Source of the DNA: Campylobacterales bacterium
Lineage (GTDB): Bacteria; Campylobacterota; Campylobacteria; Campylobacterales; Sulfurimonadaceae
Reading direction: 5' to 3'
DNA: 64,000 nucleotides
Assembly: GCA_026390115.1 (NCBI GenBank)
Contig: JAPLGO010000001.1
Location: 98,978-162,977, forward strand
The notes under the pieces are model-generated. The model made no database searches. It worked only from the letters and a program-made list of their open reading frames with translations, and was not told the origin of the DNA. Below are positions 52,797-62,087 of this stretch, piece after piece (within the stretch, counting starts at the first letter, position 1; each line of letters starts with the position of its first letter). The position numbers and the translations under genes are program-made.

Positions 52797-53618
52797 ATGG
52801 ATATTTCAAAATACTCAGAGATGCTAGCGGTCTATGCAAGCCAGTACGGATTAAAAATTTTTGCGGCAATTCTTATTTTTATCATCGGGAAGTGGGCTTC
52901 AAGAAAAATTGCAATGATTATAAAAAACCTGATGGAAAAAGCTAGCGTTGATCAAACTTTAGTAGAATTTGCTAATAGTATTATCTATTTTTTACTCATC
53001 GTTATGGTTGTTTTAGCCGCTTTAAATGCTATCGGCGTCAACACAACCTCTTTTTTGGCAGTATTTGGTGCAGCATCTTTAGCGGTTGGTCTGGCACTTA
53101 AGGATTCTCTCTCCAATATAGGAGCTGCTATCATCATCATAGTTTTCAGACCTTTCAAAATCGGAGATTTAATCGAAACCGCCGGAGCAACCGGAAATGT
53201 AAAAGAGATAAATCTATTCTCAACTATCTTGGAAGCAGCAGACAGAAGTACTATCACAATACCCAACTCAACGATCATCAGCAAAAATATCACAAACTTT
53301 TCAAACAGATATGAGAGAAGAGTGGAGCTTATCTTCAGCATAAGTTACAGCGATGATTTAAGAGCTGCCAAAGAGATTTTAATGGATATTATTCATAAGG
53401 ATGCAAGAGTTTTAAGTGAACCTGCTCCTTTGGTTGCGGTGCATGAGCTTACGCAATACAGCGTAAATTTGGCGTTTAAAGTTTGGGTAGCAACCGAAAA
53501 TTATACAAGCGTCTGTTCGGACATGCTCGAAGTCGTAAAACTTGCATTTGAAGAAAAAGGATTCTCTTTTCCACTCGTGCAATACGAGAACAACAAAACT
53601 ATTGCAAAGAGCATATAA
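52797..53618 (+). CDS. small-conductance mechanosensitive channel (MscS family)
   Basis: 273 aa, three membrane helices then a beta domain. The pore helix is the Gly/Ala-rich VFGAASLAVGLALKDSLSN, and the conserved FRPFKIGDLIE starts the middle-beta domain. It opens under membrane tension to release solutes on osmotic down-shock. Size is like E. coli MscS (286). AAAGGA precedes the ATG; the DUF481 gene follows after 12 nt. Confidence 0.93.
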   Translation: MDISKYSEMLAVYASQYGLKIFAAILIFIIGKWASRKIAMIIKNLMEKASVDQTLVEFANSIIYFLLIVMVVLAALNAIGVNTTSFLAVFGAASLAVGLALKDSLSNIGAAIIIIVFRPFKIGDLIETAGATGNVKEINLFSTILEAADRSTITIPNSTIISKNITNFSNRYERRVELIFSISYSDDLRAAKEILMDIIHKDARVLSEPAPLVAVHELTQYSVNLAFKVWVATENYTSVCSDMLEVVKLAFEEKGFSFPLVQYENNKTIAKSI

Positions 53619-53630
53619 GGAAAAGACAGA

Positions 53631-54416
53631 ATGAAAAAAATATTCTTTACGGTCGTATTGCTAAGCTCTTTCGTTATGGCAAAAGAGGCAGACAACAATC
53701 TTGCCTCCCATGCAGAACTCGGCTATGTTAACACACAGGGCACCAGCACAACTACAACCGTAAGTCTTGACGCAAGGGCAAAAAAAAATTGGAATCAACA
53801 TGTTTTTGAACTTATGTTAGATGGACAGTACAGCACAAATAAGAATGTGGAGAATAAAAATAAATACCTTACAGAGCTCTCATACGACTATGATGTTACG
53901 GACACTTTCTCTTTTGGTTATTTAGTCGGGTACAAAGAGGATAAGTTTTCAAGTTTTGATTATCAGTTTTATACAGGTCCAAGTGCAAAACACAAGCTTT
54001 TTAAAACAGAGGAGCATAAACTAACGCTTGAGGGAAATATTCTTTATGCAAAAGATAAGAGAGCAGATGTAAATTATGACGCTCTTGGAAATGAAGTTCC
54101 CTATCCAAACGCGGGGAGTATCGTTATAGCAAGTAGTGATATCGGGAAAACAAGGGCGTATGCTTCATACAGAGCCAAAGCACTCTACGAAAGAAATATA
54201 GCTGAAACCCTGAAGTTTACACAAGAGTTAAGCTACAGATCCGAATTTTTTGATGTCAGCAACTTTTTTATCTACTCTAAAACAGCATTCATAAATAAGA
54301 TTACAAACATTTTATCAGCCGGAGTAAGTTATAAAATTGATTATGTCAATCTGCCGACGCGCGATACACAAAGGGGAGACAGAACTTTTGCGGCTAATTT
54401 GATTATGGATTTCTAA
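53631..54416 (+). CDS. DUF481 outer-membrane protein
   Basis: 261 aa. Signal peptide (VVLLSSFVMAKE), then a barrel with alternating strands and the family pattern NTQGTSTTTTVSLDARAKKNW and FSFGYLVGYKEDKF, ending with aromatic NLIMDF. DUF481 proteins resemble salt-induced YdiY. It may help with osmotic stress, which would match its MscS neighbour; this is inference. Its end overlaps the convergent MFS gene by 14 nt. Confidence 0.8.
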   Translation: MKKIFFTVVLLSSFVMAKEADNNLASHAELGYVNTQGTSTTTTVSLDARAKKNWNQHVFELMLDGQYSTNKNVENKNKYLTELSYDYDVTDTFSFGYLVGYKEDKFSSFDYQFYTGPSAKHKLFKTEEHKLTLEGNILYAKDKRADVNYDALGNEVPYPNAGSIVIASSDIGKTRAYASYRAKALYERNIAETLKFTQELSYRSEFFDVSNFFIYSKTAFINKITNILSAGVSYKIDYVNLPTRDTQRGDRTFAANLIMDF

Positions 54417-55527
54417 CTTTTTTCGCATGTAACAGATCTTTTTTGCTCCATACATACAAAAACCAAGATGCCAAAAGTGCAAAAGCTGCCGAACTAAGAA
54501 AAAGATATTTCGGGTAAAACTCATAAATATACCCTGCAAGCAGTGCCCCGCTGAATCCTCCTAAACCGTAACTTATTCCTGAAAAAAACTGTTGCGCTAG
54601 CGGTTTGTGCTTGTAGAGATAAAAAAGATAGCTAATTGCCGCAGAGTGAAAAAGTGCGAAGCTCAGCGCGTGGAGCGTTTGAGAGAAAAAAAGTATCCAA
54701 AGATTCTCCGGAAATAGAAATAGCAAAAACCAGCGCAAAGCAGTTATAAAAGTGGTTATCTGCAAAATCAGAAGCAGATTTCCCCGAAGCAGTTTTCCCT
54801 GAAAATAGAGCATAAAAATCTCAGCCAAAACCCCGAAACTCCATAGATAGATTGTCATATTTAAACTTACGCTATGGTCAGTTTCGTAGATGGTAAAAAA
54901 GTTGTAATAGGCTCCAAAACTCATCTGCATAAGAGTAAGCCCTAGCCAAAGTCTCCAATCTGTAAGAAGGTTGATGTCATTTTGTACATCTTCTCTTTTA
55001 TCTTCCGTTTTATTTGTATCTTTTGCAATTATAAAAGCGACTATCGCAGTTAAAAAAGTGAGAACTACTAAAAACTCTAATGCGACAATCGGCTCTGTTA
55101 AGAAGCGAACCAAAACAAGTGCGACCAGAACAAAACCAACAGAACCAAAGAGTCTAATTTTGCCATACTTCTCTTTGCCTATTTGACTCAGTGCAATAAG
55201 TTCGATGTATGGAAGGATCAAACTTAGCCCGATCCCAAGCCCTGTATTTGCTAATAAGAGTTTGTAAAAATTATCAAGGGAGAAGTAAAAAGCAATAGAA
55301 CTTAACAGCATAACAAAGAGTGCTGCATTGAATGTTTTTACATTCAGTTTTAATCCTCTTGTGAAAGCAAACGGGAGTAAAAAACGAACCAAAGGAGCAA
55401 CCGCGAAGATGGTTCCTATCTCGGTGGCAGAGTAACCTGACATCGCCAACACTTTTGGCATAAAGATAATATAAACACCGACGATAGAGAAGTAAAAAAA
55501 GTAAAAAATTCCTAAGAATACCGGCAT
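54403..55527 (-). CDS. MFS transporter, 12 helices (3-phenylpropionate/nucleoside-symporter-like)
   Basis: 374 aa with 11-12 membrane helices. The N-terminus FFYFSIVGVYIIFMPKVLAM and LSGYSATEIGTIFAVAPLVRF resemble the LacY-like MFS_1_like group. Substrate is not identifiable. It overlaps the end of DUF481 and starts 10 nt after the RDD gene stop, so it is probably second in the RDD-MFS unit. Confidence 0.78.
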   Translation of the reverse strand: MPVFLGIFYFFYFSIVGVYIIFMPKVLAMSGYSATEIGTIFAVAPLVRFLLPFAFTRGLKLNVKTFNAALFVMLLSSIAFYFSLDNFYKLLLANTGLGIGLSLILPYIELIALSQIGKEKYGKIRLFGSVGFVLVALVLVRFLTEPIVALEFLVVLTFLTAIVAFIIAKDTNKTEDKREDVQNDINLLTDWRLWLGLTLMQMSFGAYYNFFTIYETDHSVSLNMTIYLWSFGVLAEIFMLYFQGKLLRGNLLLILQITTFITALRWFLLFLFPENLWILFFSQTLHALSFALFHSAAISYLFYLYKHKPLAQQFFSGISYGLGGFSGALLAGYIYEFYPKYLFLSSAAFALLASWFLYVWSKKDLLHAKKVRNP

Positions 55528-55537
55528 AAGGAGGTTA

Positions 55538-56041
55538 TTATTTCGTCTGAATTACAGCAGTTCCGCTCAATAAGTCATGCAATGTTTTTTTATCATCTCT
55601 AAGAAACCCCAAAAAGAATCCAAACGTAAGCAGTGAGATAAAATAGCTAATAAAACGGAGAATAAGCTTGAAGTATGGAGCTTCTTTGAGAGTTGAAGCA
55701 TCTACTACTTTTATATGTGCAAATTTTTTCCCAGGAGTCTGCCCTTCTTTTCTCCAAAAAATGACAGTAACCCCCATAATAAGTACTATTTGAACTATTG
55801 AGGCCATCGGATTTGGTGCATGTTCTATAGCTTTCTTATCTTTGACTATCACATCCAAAGCAGTGGCACTTTTTGTTTCATCATAGCCGAACATCATCAT
55901 AATAATAATTGCCACGGGCAAACCTATCATAAATATATCAGTCACAAAAGCTTTTGCACGGTCTAAAAAGCCAGCATAACTAACAACTAAAGTCGGGGTT
56001 TTTGGTATTTTTGATTGTTTTTTTATTTCTCTGAATCTCAT
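55538..56041 (-). CDS. RDD family membrane protein
   Basis: 167 aa, three membrane helices with the RDD pattern: AGFLDRAKAFVTDIFMIGLP at the first helix, KEGQTPGKKFAHIKVVD in the loop, and a last helix before DDKKTLHDLLSGTAVI. RDD proteins are poorly known; some act as Na+/H+ antiporters. It lies downstream of rpsU but is separated by a strong hairpin. Confidence 0.85.
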   Translation of the reverse strand: MRFREIKKQSKIPKTPTLVVSYAGFLDRAKAFVTDIFMIGLPVAIIIMMMFGYDETKSATALDVIVKDKKAIEHAPNPMASIVQIVLIMGVTVIFWRKEGQTPGKKFAHIKVVDASTLKEAPYFKLILRFISYFISLLTFGFFLGFLRDDKKTLHDLLSGTAVIQTK

Positions 56042-56124
56042 GCGGCAATTATATCAGTTTATAACTTTTTGCTTACTTTTTAGTAAATTTATTTTGAGAC
56101 TATTTAGAAGGGTTTATAAGAGGT

Positions 56125-56151
56125 TAAACGCAGCCCGAAGGCTGTCGTTTA
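56125..56151 (-). terminator. rpsU terminator with UUCG tetraloop
   Basis: In the minus direction CAGCC-TTCG-GGCTG forms a very stable tetraloop stem (56131-56144), extended by TAAACG / CGTTTA outside with one bulge. It begins at the rpsU stop codon. A short T3 follows. It should end most rpsU transcripts before the RDD gene. Confidence 0.75.
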
Positions 56152-56361
56152 GAGGCGTGATTCGTAGCGTCTCATCATATAAAGACGCTTAAGCATTTTT
56201 TTGCGAGAAGCAATTTTGAATTTCTTAAGCTTTTCAGTTGCTGTTTCATGGAAACGGCGAGCACGAGCTTCAGTAACGATTAAGTTACGGTCAGTCTGCT
56301 TTTTGAAACGGCGGTAAGATGCATCAAAATTGTCATCACTGCGTAGTATAATACCAGGCAT
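56149..56361 (-). CDS. rpsU: 30S ribosomal protein S21
   Basis: 70 aa, highly basic, typical length. [18 protein letters not shown] and [17 protein letters not shown] match S21, which helps mRNA start selection on the small subunit. It is divergent from dnaG, the usual partner of rpsU in many bacteria (there rpsU-dnaG-rpoD in one direction). Confidence 0.95.
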   Translation of the reverse strand: MPGIILRSDDNFDASYRRFKKQTDRNLIVTEARARRFHETATEKLKKFKIASRKKMLKRLYMMRRYESRL

Positions 56362-56448
56362 ATCACATCACCCACTTTCTTTAAAATTTTGGAGTTGAAA
56401 TTGTACCACAATATAATGATTTAATTGACTAAAAGATATAATTTCGCC

Positions 56449-58107
56449 ATGATTACCCAAGACTCTATAGAAGCTTTAAAAGCACGACTTGATATTGTTG
56501 ATGTTGTCGGTTCCTATCTGGAGTTAAAAAAATCGGGTGCAAATTTTAAAGCACCATGCCCTTTTCATGGCGAAAAAACCGCCTCATTTACGGTAAGCCC
56601 TCAAAAACAGATATACCACTGTTTTGGCTGTGGAGTCGGTGGCGACAGCCTTAGATTTGTGATGGAGTATGAAAAACTGAGCTATCCTGAAGCTCTTGAA
56701 AAACTAGCTTCAACCTATAATTTTTCTCTCTCTTACACCGACAACAAACAAAACAAGCCTCGCTCACATCTTATGGAAAGTGTAAATGAATGGTACAAAA
56801 ATCTTCTCAGCTCAAACAAAACCGCCTCCGACTATTTAAGAGAAAGGGGCATTTATGAGAGCAGCATAGAGAAGTTTGGAATTGGCTACGCGCCTGACTC
56901 TCTTGCAACAATCAACTATATTAAAGCTCAAAAGCTCAACATGAGTGAAGCCGCTGAGATGGGAGTTGTGGGCTACAACAGCGACAACAGAACCACATTT
57001 GCCAGATTTATAGAGCGCATTACCTTCCCTATTCACTCTGCGAATGGAACTATTGTCGGCTTTGGCGGAAGAACCATTACCGGACATCAAGCCAAATATA
57101 TAAACTCTCCCGAGACTCCGTTTTTTAACAAATCCCGTCTTCTCTACGCTTACCACCATGCAAAGCAGACCATTTACAAACTGCGAGAAATCATCATCAC
57201 AGAGGGATATCTCGATGTTATTATGCTCCATCAAGCAGGTTTTACAAATGCTGTCGCGACCCTTGGTACGGCTCTTACACCTGAACATTTGCCGCAACTC
57301 AGAAAAGGCGAAGCAAAGGTTATCATGGCGTATGATGGGGATAGCGCTGGAAGAGCAGCTGCGCTTAAAGCCGCAAAACTCTTAAGTGCTTCAGGCTTTG
57401 ACGGTGGTGTTGTTATCTTCGGCGGAGGACTTGACCCTGCCGACATGGTTGCCAAAGGTGCGGTTGAAGAGCTGGCAAATATATTTAGAAAACCACAGCC
57501 ATTTATAGAGTTTGTTTTGGATGAGCTACTTCTAGGCTACAACCTCAGCGACCCGAAGGCAAAAGAGGCATCCATGCATGAAGGAATTGGATATATTAAA
57601 ACTTTATCGGCAATCCTTCAAGATAAATACAAAAACTATTTTGCTCAAAGATTAGGCATAAATCCCTCCTACATCAAACTGACAAATCAAACGAACACAA
57701 CAAAGAATACGCTGCTAATGCACAAGAATACACATAAAGACATGTGGGAACTCAGCCTCATAAAAACAGTTTTGGAGTATCCACACCATATAGACCAGAT
57801 TTTGGATGTTCTCGACCCCTCTCTTTTGCAATTTCATGCATCAGAGTTCTCATTGGCACTTCAAGGTTACCGCGATGCACCCCAACTCATGGCAATCTTG
57901 GTGGATGATAATATTAACGCACTCCAAGAGGAAGATGCACTCAAAAATGAACTGATAGCTTTTTTGTCTAAACATTATGAAAGAGAGTTGAAAAAAGTAA
58001 ATGTCCAAACTTCTATCTCTTTTGAAGAGAAAGCTTTTTATATAAGAAAATTTCGTGGTAAAATTGCAAAATTAAAACGGGGCGAACTGGTTGCTTTTGG
58101 CAACTGA
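56449..58107 (+). CDS. dnaG: DNA primase
   Basis: 552 aa from ATG 56449. It makes RNA primers at replication forks. N-terminal zinc finger CPFHGEKTASF...HCFGCG, then the TOPRIM catalytic core with ITEGYLDVIML and AYDGDSAGRAA, and a C-terminal DnaB-interacting helical part. The TATAAT at 56437-56442 lies 6 nt before the ATG and there is no ribosome site, so this mRNA may be leaderless. An upstream box at 56412-56417 is the alternative. Length is normal. Confidence 0.95.
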   Translation: MITQDSIEALKARLDIVDVVGSYLELKKSGANFKAPCPFHGEKTASFTVSPQKQIYHCFGCGVGGDSLRFVMEYEKLSYPEALEKLASTYNFSLSYTDNKQNKPRSHLMESVNEWYKNLLSSNKTASDYLRERGIYESSIEKFGIGYAPDSLATINYIKAQKLNMSEAAEMGVVGYNSDNRTTFARFIERITFPIHSANGTIVGFGGRTITGHQAKYINSPETPFFNKSRLLYAYHHAKQTIYKLREIIITEGYLDVIMLHQAGFTNAVATLGTALTPEHLPQLRKGEAKVIMAYDGDSAGRAAALKAAKLLSASGFDGGVVIFGGGLDPADMVAKGAVEELANIFRKPQPFIEFVLDELLLGYNLSDPKAKEASMHEGIGYIKTLSAILQDKYKNYFAQRLGINPSYIKLTNQTNTTKNTLLMHKNTHKDMWELSLIKTVLEYPHHIDQILDVLDPSLLQFHASEFSLALQGYRDAPQLMAILVDDNINALQEEDALKNELIAFLSKHYERELKKVNVQTSISFEEKAFYIRKFRGKIAKLKRGELVAFGN

Positions 58108-58135
58108 TTTTCACATGCCGACAAAGGAAAACAAC

Positions 58136-59113
58136 ATGAAAGCAATCGCACTCTTCAGCGGTGGACTCGATTCTACTCTGGCTATAAAACTCATCATAGA
58201 CCAAGGAATAGAAGTTTTAGCCGTCAATATAAACACAGGTTTCGGCAGTACAAAAGACAGACTAACCCACATGCAGAGTATGTGTGACCAAGTGGGAGCA
58301 GAGCTTAAAATTATTGATATTCAAAATGAATATCTTCAAGATGTTCTCTTTGACCCAAAACATGGGTACGGAAAAAACTTTAATCCATGCATCGATTGTC
58401 ATGCAAAGATGTTTGCGGTTGCAAAAAGAATTATGGAAGCGGAAGGCGCCAGTTTTTTGATTAGCGGTGAGGTTATGGGGCAGAGACCGATGAGCCAAAA
58501 CAAAGATGCACTTCAAACGGTTTTGGACGAGAGTAACTGCAACGGGCTTCTTCTTCGCCCTCTTTCGGCAAAAATGCTGACCCCGACGATTGCAGAAATC
58601 AACGGCTGGGTCGATAGGGAAAAATTAGAGGGCATCACAGGAAGAAGCCGCGACAGACAGATGCAGCTGGCAGGCGAAATAGGATTGGATGATTTTGAAA
58701 GCCCAGGCGGAGGCTGTTTATTGACAGATGAGCATTTTGGAAAGAAGATGTTTGACTTCATAAAGTATGACAAGTTTGAAGTAAAAGATATTTTAGTTAT
58801 GAAATACGGAAGGCATTTTCGCCTAAGTGACGGTGCGAAACTAGTAGTCGGAAGAGACAAAGAAGAGAACGAACATCTGCGAAAGATAGTCAACGACAAA
58901 TATTCTCATCTTTCAACTGTAAAATTAATGGGTCCGCACTCTTTGCTAAGCAAAAATGCAACTGAAACTGACAAAGCACTAGCTGCAAAAATTATTTTGA
59001 CCTATTGCAAAACTAAGACAGATGAAAGTTATATTGTGTCAATTGACGAGTTGCAAATGAGCAGTTCACCCTTCTCTTCAAGGGATGAGACTCGGCTTTT
59101 TGCAGTGCTGTAA
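58136..59113 (+). CDS. PP-loop ATPase, tRNA thiolation-like, with NFACT-R-like C-terminus
   Basis: 325 aa from ATG 58136 (AAAGGA upstream). PP-loop LFSGGLDSTLAI, then CIDCHAKMFAVAKR with a CxxC, as in MnmA/ThiI-type enzymes that adenylate RNA and add sulfur. Near residue 215 SPGGGCLLTDEHFG follows. The C-terminal KYGRHFRL...VVGRDKEENEHL resembles the DUF814/NFACT-R domain. It may modify tRNA; exact substrate unknown. Starts inside the last codons region of dnaG plus 28 nt, so likely co-transcribed. Confidence 0.72.
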   Translation: MKAIALFSGGLDSTLAIKLIIDQGIEVLAVNINTGFGSTKDRLTHMQSMCDQVGAELKIIDIQNEYLQDVLFDPKHGYGKNFNPCIDCHAKMFAVAKRIMEAEGASFLISGEVMGQRPMSQNKDALQTVLDESNCNGLLLRPLSAKMLTPTIAEINGWVDREKLEGITGRSRDRQMQLAGEIGLDDFESPGGGCLLTDEHFGKKMFDFIKYDKFEVKDILVMKYGRHFRLSDGAKLVVGRDKEENEHLRKIVNDKYSHLSTVKLMGPHSLLSKNATETDKALAAKIILTYCKTKTDESYIVSIDELQMSSSPFSSRDETRLFAVL

Positions 59114-59148
59114 AAACTGTAAATTATCTTTTTTGAAGAGCCAAAAGA

Positions 59149-60504
59149 CTAAAGCAGAGAGCCTGAGTATCTAAACACTTTTGTTGTTGTAAGCACATTG
59201 GCATTTGTAGATGAGAGATTGAGTTTATAACATTCAGAGAGATTGCTGTCGCTGCTTGGCGTTTGAATATACACTTTATTATCACTCTTTAAAACCCATG
59301 CATTATCAAATTCAAGATAATATTTTTCGCCAATAAACATTGTCTTTGTACCTGTTTTTCCTGTAGCTAAATCAGGATAAAAAAGTTTTACTGATGTTTT
59401 TTCTATTTGAGTATTAAATCCTATGTTGGACTTAATATAGACCCCATTTGTTGTGTCTGCTGTAGCTTCAGGAATAAAACTGGTATTTTCGATTACATTA
59501 TAAGTACTGTTATCTGAACAAGCCACTGCATCATAAATCGCATCCGTAGTATTGAAATCAGTTTGTGCAATCTTATCAAAAGTTGTGTTCAAATCTATAG
59601 GAGTTATTGTTGCGTTGTAATCCTTGGAGTTTATAGCAGTTATGGAAGTGTCTCTTTGTATTTCCAAGAGAACCTGAAGCCTACTCAGCATGTTAACCGT
59701 TAATCTTGAATCGGCACTCAAAACCTTAAGAGAAGCTCTAAATTGATTAAGATTTTTGGCTACAAACTCCTTTGCTTGGGTAGATATATGAGCACCGGTT
59801 TCTGCTTCCATGACAGACAATATAATATACAAATCTAAAGTATCCCACTTCTTCTCTTCTATCGGAGTAAGTAGTGCCTTTTTTATTTTATAATCTATCT
59901 CTTGTTTCTTAGTAGCATTTATCTCTTGGACTAGTGAGGTGATGGTGACATTTTGTACTATTTTTTTTATGTATTGCAAATCTTGAACTTTAAAAAATAT
60001 CTTAATATCTGACATCGGGTCTTTATCTAAATCGGTTTGCAAGAGAGAGAGACCGCCTTCTATCATCTCTCTCGAATCGTTCAGTTTTGTACTGTTTTTT
60101 ACAGATGAATCCAAAAAAGATATGGCTGTTAAGTCGGTTAAGGGGGTTATTAAAATAGTAGAATGTACATTTTTAGTATCTATAATATTTTTTAGCTCTT
60201 CACTAAGCTCTTTATTAGTTGCAGTATCTTTTCCGCCTGTCAATATTACAGTTCCATAGCTATTGGCACCTTTTTCTATATTACTAAAGCTAAATGTTCC
60301 ATCAGCAGCCGTGGTGGTTTTTGCTTCCGCAGCAGAGCAGATTCCGTTACTGTCTAAATCCAAGCAGATATTAGCACCCGAAATATAGCCATCAACAGCG
60401 GTGCCGTTTATAGATAAATTTTCTCTGACAAATTTTGAATTTTCACAAGCGGATAGGAAGATAAGTAGGATGCCGGCAATCGCCACTCTTACACTGTATC
60501 TCAA
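59149..60504 (-). CDS. lipoprotein with shared C-terminal domain
   Basis: 451 aa. Lipobox LSAC. An N-terminal small beta module (GTAVDGYISGANICLDLDSNG, a carboxypeptidase-regulatory/Ca-like fold) is followed by a helical middle (about 120-290). The last ~140 residues carry a domain shared with the lipoprotein at 62088-62768: AIYDAVACSDNSTYNV, FIGEKYYLEFDNAW, VYIQTPSSDSN, ECYKLNL. Function unknown. It is divergent from the 60641 gene across a 136-bp gap. Confidence 0.75.
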   Translation of the reverse strand: MRYSVRVAIAGILLIFLSACENSKFVRENLSINGTAVDGYISGANICLDLDSNGICSAAEAKTTTAADGTFSFSNIEKGANSYGTVILTGGKDTATNKELSEELKNIIDTKNVHSTILITPLTDLTAISFLDSSVKNSTKLNDSREMIEGGLSLLQTDLDKDPMSDIKIFFKVQDLQYIKKIVQNVTITSLVQEINATKKQEIDYKIKKALLTPIEEKKWDTLDLYIILSVMEAETGAHISTQAKEFVAKNLNQFRASLKVLSADSRLTVNMLSRLQVLLEIQRDTSITAINSKDYNATITPIDLNTTFDKIAQTDFNTTDAIYDAVACSDNSTYNVIENTSFIPEATADTTNGVYIKSNIGFNTQIEKTSVKLFYPDLATGKTGTKTMFIGEKYYLEFDNAWVLKSDNKVYIQTPSSDSNLSECYKLNLSSTNANVLTTTKVFRYSGSLL

Positions 60505-60640
60505 TATCAGCCCCTATTTATGAAAGATTATTATAGTTGATATTCTAACATAAAAACATTAAGCCTCCTTGTTAAGGAAAATAAAAAAGTGTCGATATAC
60601 TCAAACAAAATCCAAACATAGAAAATAGAAGGAAGTTGGC

Positions 60641-61510
60641 TTGAAAATTATAATTTTTATTTTTTTATTGGTATCCACTGTTTTTGGCTACGAGCAGTCA
60701 TATATTAAGATTGCCAAAACATCGAATAAGAATACCTTATTGTCCGTAAATTCAAGATTTGCAGAAATCGGTGTACCTGTAAAATATAGCTACACCGATG
60801 CAAAGTATCTTATTTATGCCGGTCCCTATAATGATGAAGAATCTGCAAAAGAGGGACTAGAGATAATAAAAACATATTTTCCGGGAGCTTTTATAGTTAA
60901 AAGTGAGGATACCCAGAGGGTTATAAAACAAAAAGACAGCCAAAGCAAAAATATTCCAAGAAAAGGTGATGATAATTTTTTTGTCGGTCTAGATTTAGGC
61001 TACAGCAATTCAATATCAAACCACATTGGCAAAGAGGGAAGCGTTGTTGCAAAGGCTCCGTATGAAGATTTTGGAAACTATGGTCTGGATTTAGGCTACG
61101 AATTTAAAAATGGAATTTTTTGTACTTTAGGCTATTCTCAAATAATAAACGGCGATATTATAATGGATAATATCTACCTCTCTCTTAATTACAAGTTTTT
61201 AACTTACTACAATTTTTCTCCCTATTTCGGTCTATTTGTAGGAAATAGTTACCTCAAATGGAACATGTACCCTATAGAAAATCCTACCTCTTTTAATGAC
61301 CAAAGCACATCCGTATTAACAGGTGCACAATTTGGCGTGAGCTATCCAATCAATAATGAAATTTCACTCTCTTTAGCATATAGAGTTGCTGCAATGGATC
61401 ATGTATCAACACTAAAAACCCAAATACAAGGTAATTCCGTAATTAATAGCTCAGAACTGCATCACAAAAGATTAGATAATATACTGTTTGGCATTCAATA
61501 CAAGTTTTAG
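60641..61510 (+). CDS. SPOR-like plus outer-membrane barrel protein
   Basis: 289 aa, starting with TTG (AAGGAAG upstream). Signal peptide (IIFIFLLVSTVFGYEQ), then a SPOR-like fold (QSYIKIAKTSNKNTLL; YLIYAGPYNDEESAKEGLEI), which binds denuded peptidoglycan in other proteins, then an eight-strand barrel from about residue 115 to a terminal Phe (ILFGIQYKF). The fusion of a wall-binding and a barrel domain is uncommon. Function unknown; single gene. Confidence 0.68.
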   Translation: MKIIIFIFLLVSTVFGYEQSYIKIAKTSNKNTLLSVNSRFAEIGVPVKYSYTDAKYLIYAGPYNDEESAKEGLEIIKTYFPGAFIVKSEDTQRVIKQKDSQSKNIPRKGDDNFFVGLDLGYSNSISNHIGKEGSVVAKAPYEDFGNYGLDLGYEFKNGIFCTLGYSQIINGDIIMDNIYLSLNYKFLTYYNFSPYFGLFVGNSYLKWNMYPIENPTSFNDQSTSVLTGAQFGVSYPINNEISLSLAYRVAAMDHVSTLKTQIQGNSVINSSELHHKRLDNILFGIQYKF

Positions 61511-61821
61511 AATAAAAGATAGTATTTATCTATCAACATTAGCATAAAAATTTATGTTATATACAATCATTAACAATTAATATTCAAGAAGAGAGCATAT
61601 AATCGCTTTCAAATATACCTATCAAAACATATTCCCACCCTAAGTAAACAATTTGCAAACAAAATTACAATTTCAAATAAAAGTTGGAACACTATTTGCT
61701 CGGTTGCACCAATTGATGAGTTCCTTTTGCGGAATTTACAATGTTCGTAAATTTATATTAATAAATTGTTTTATGTTGTCGATATAGACATGAAACAATT
61801 TTCAATTTAAAAGGAGTTAAA
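61511..61821 (+). promoter_or_regulatory. long leader with sigma-54-type promoter (61684-61700)
   Basis: This 311-bp gap holds TTGGAACACTATTTGCT at 61684-61700: GG and GC are 10 nt apart, as in -24/-12 sigma-54 promoters (TGGCAC-N5-TTGCW with one mismatch). It points towards the lipoprotein genes at 61822, 62088 and 62807. The ~110-nt leader ends with a strong AAAAGGAG ribosome site. The rest is AT-rich without other features I can name. Confidence 0.55.
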
Positions 61822-62067
61822 ATGAAAAAAGGAATTTTCCTTTTGGCTAGCATTACCATGTTAATGTTGGCAGGGTGTGGAGAGAGTAGTAGTGGGGCAA
61901 CCTCAGCAAGCAGTGGCACAAGTGGACAGACAAGTAATACAGGTAGTAAGCCTGTTACTCCTCCGGTCACTAGTAATGGCAATGTAAGTAATACAACTAC
62001 TGCAAATGGACTTGGCGTTAGTCTTAACCCATCCCTAGGAACACCTCCACCACTTCCTGCTAGTTAA
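61822..62067 (+). CDS. small Ser/Thr-rich lipoprotein
   Basis: 81 aa. Lipobox LAGC after a normal signal peptide; the mature part is low-complexity Gly, Ser, Thr and Asn, ending in a Pro-rich tail (GTPPPLPAS). AAGGAG precedes the ATG. It opens a set of three secreted-protein genes (spacings 20 and 38 nt) under the sigma-54-type site. Probably a surface spacer or stalk; function unknown. Confidence 0.65.
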   Translation: MKKGIFLLASITMLMLAGCGESSSGATSASSGTSGQTSNTGSKPVTPPVTSNGNVSNTTTANGLGVSLNPSLGTPPPLPAS

Positions 62068-62087
62068 GGAAATAAGGTAAGAGGTAT

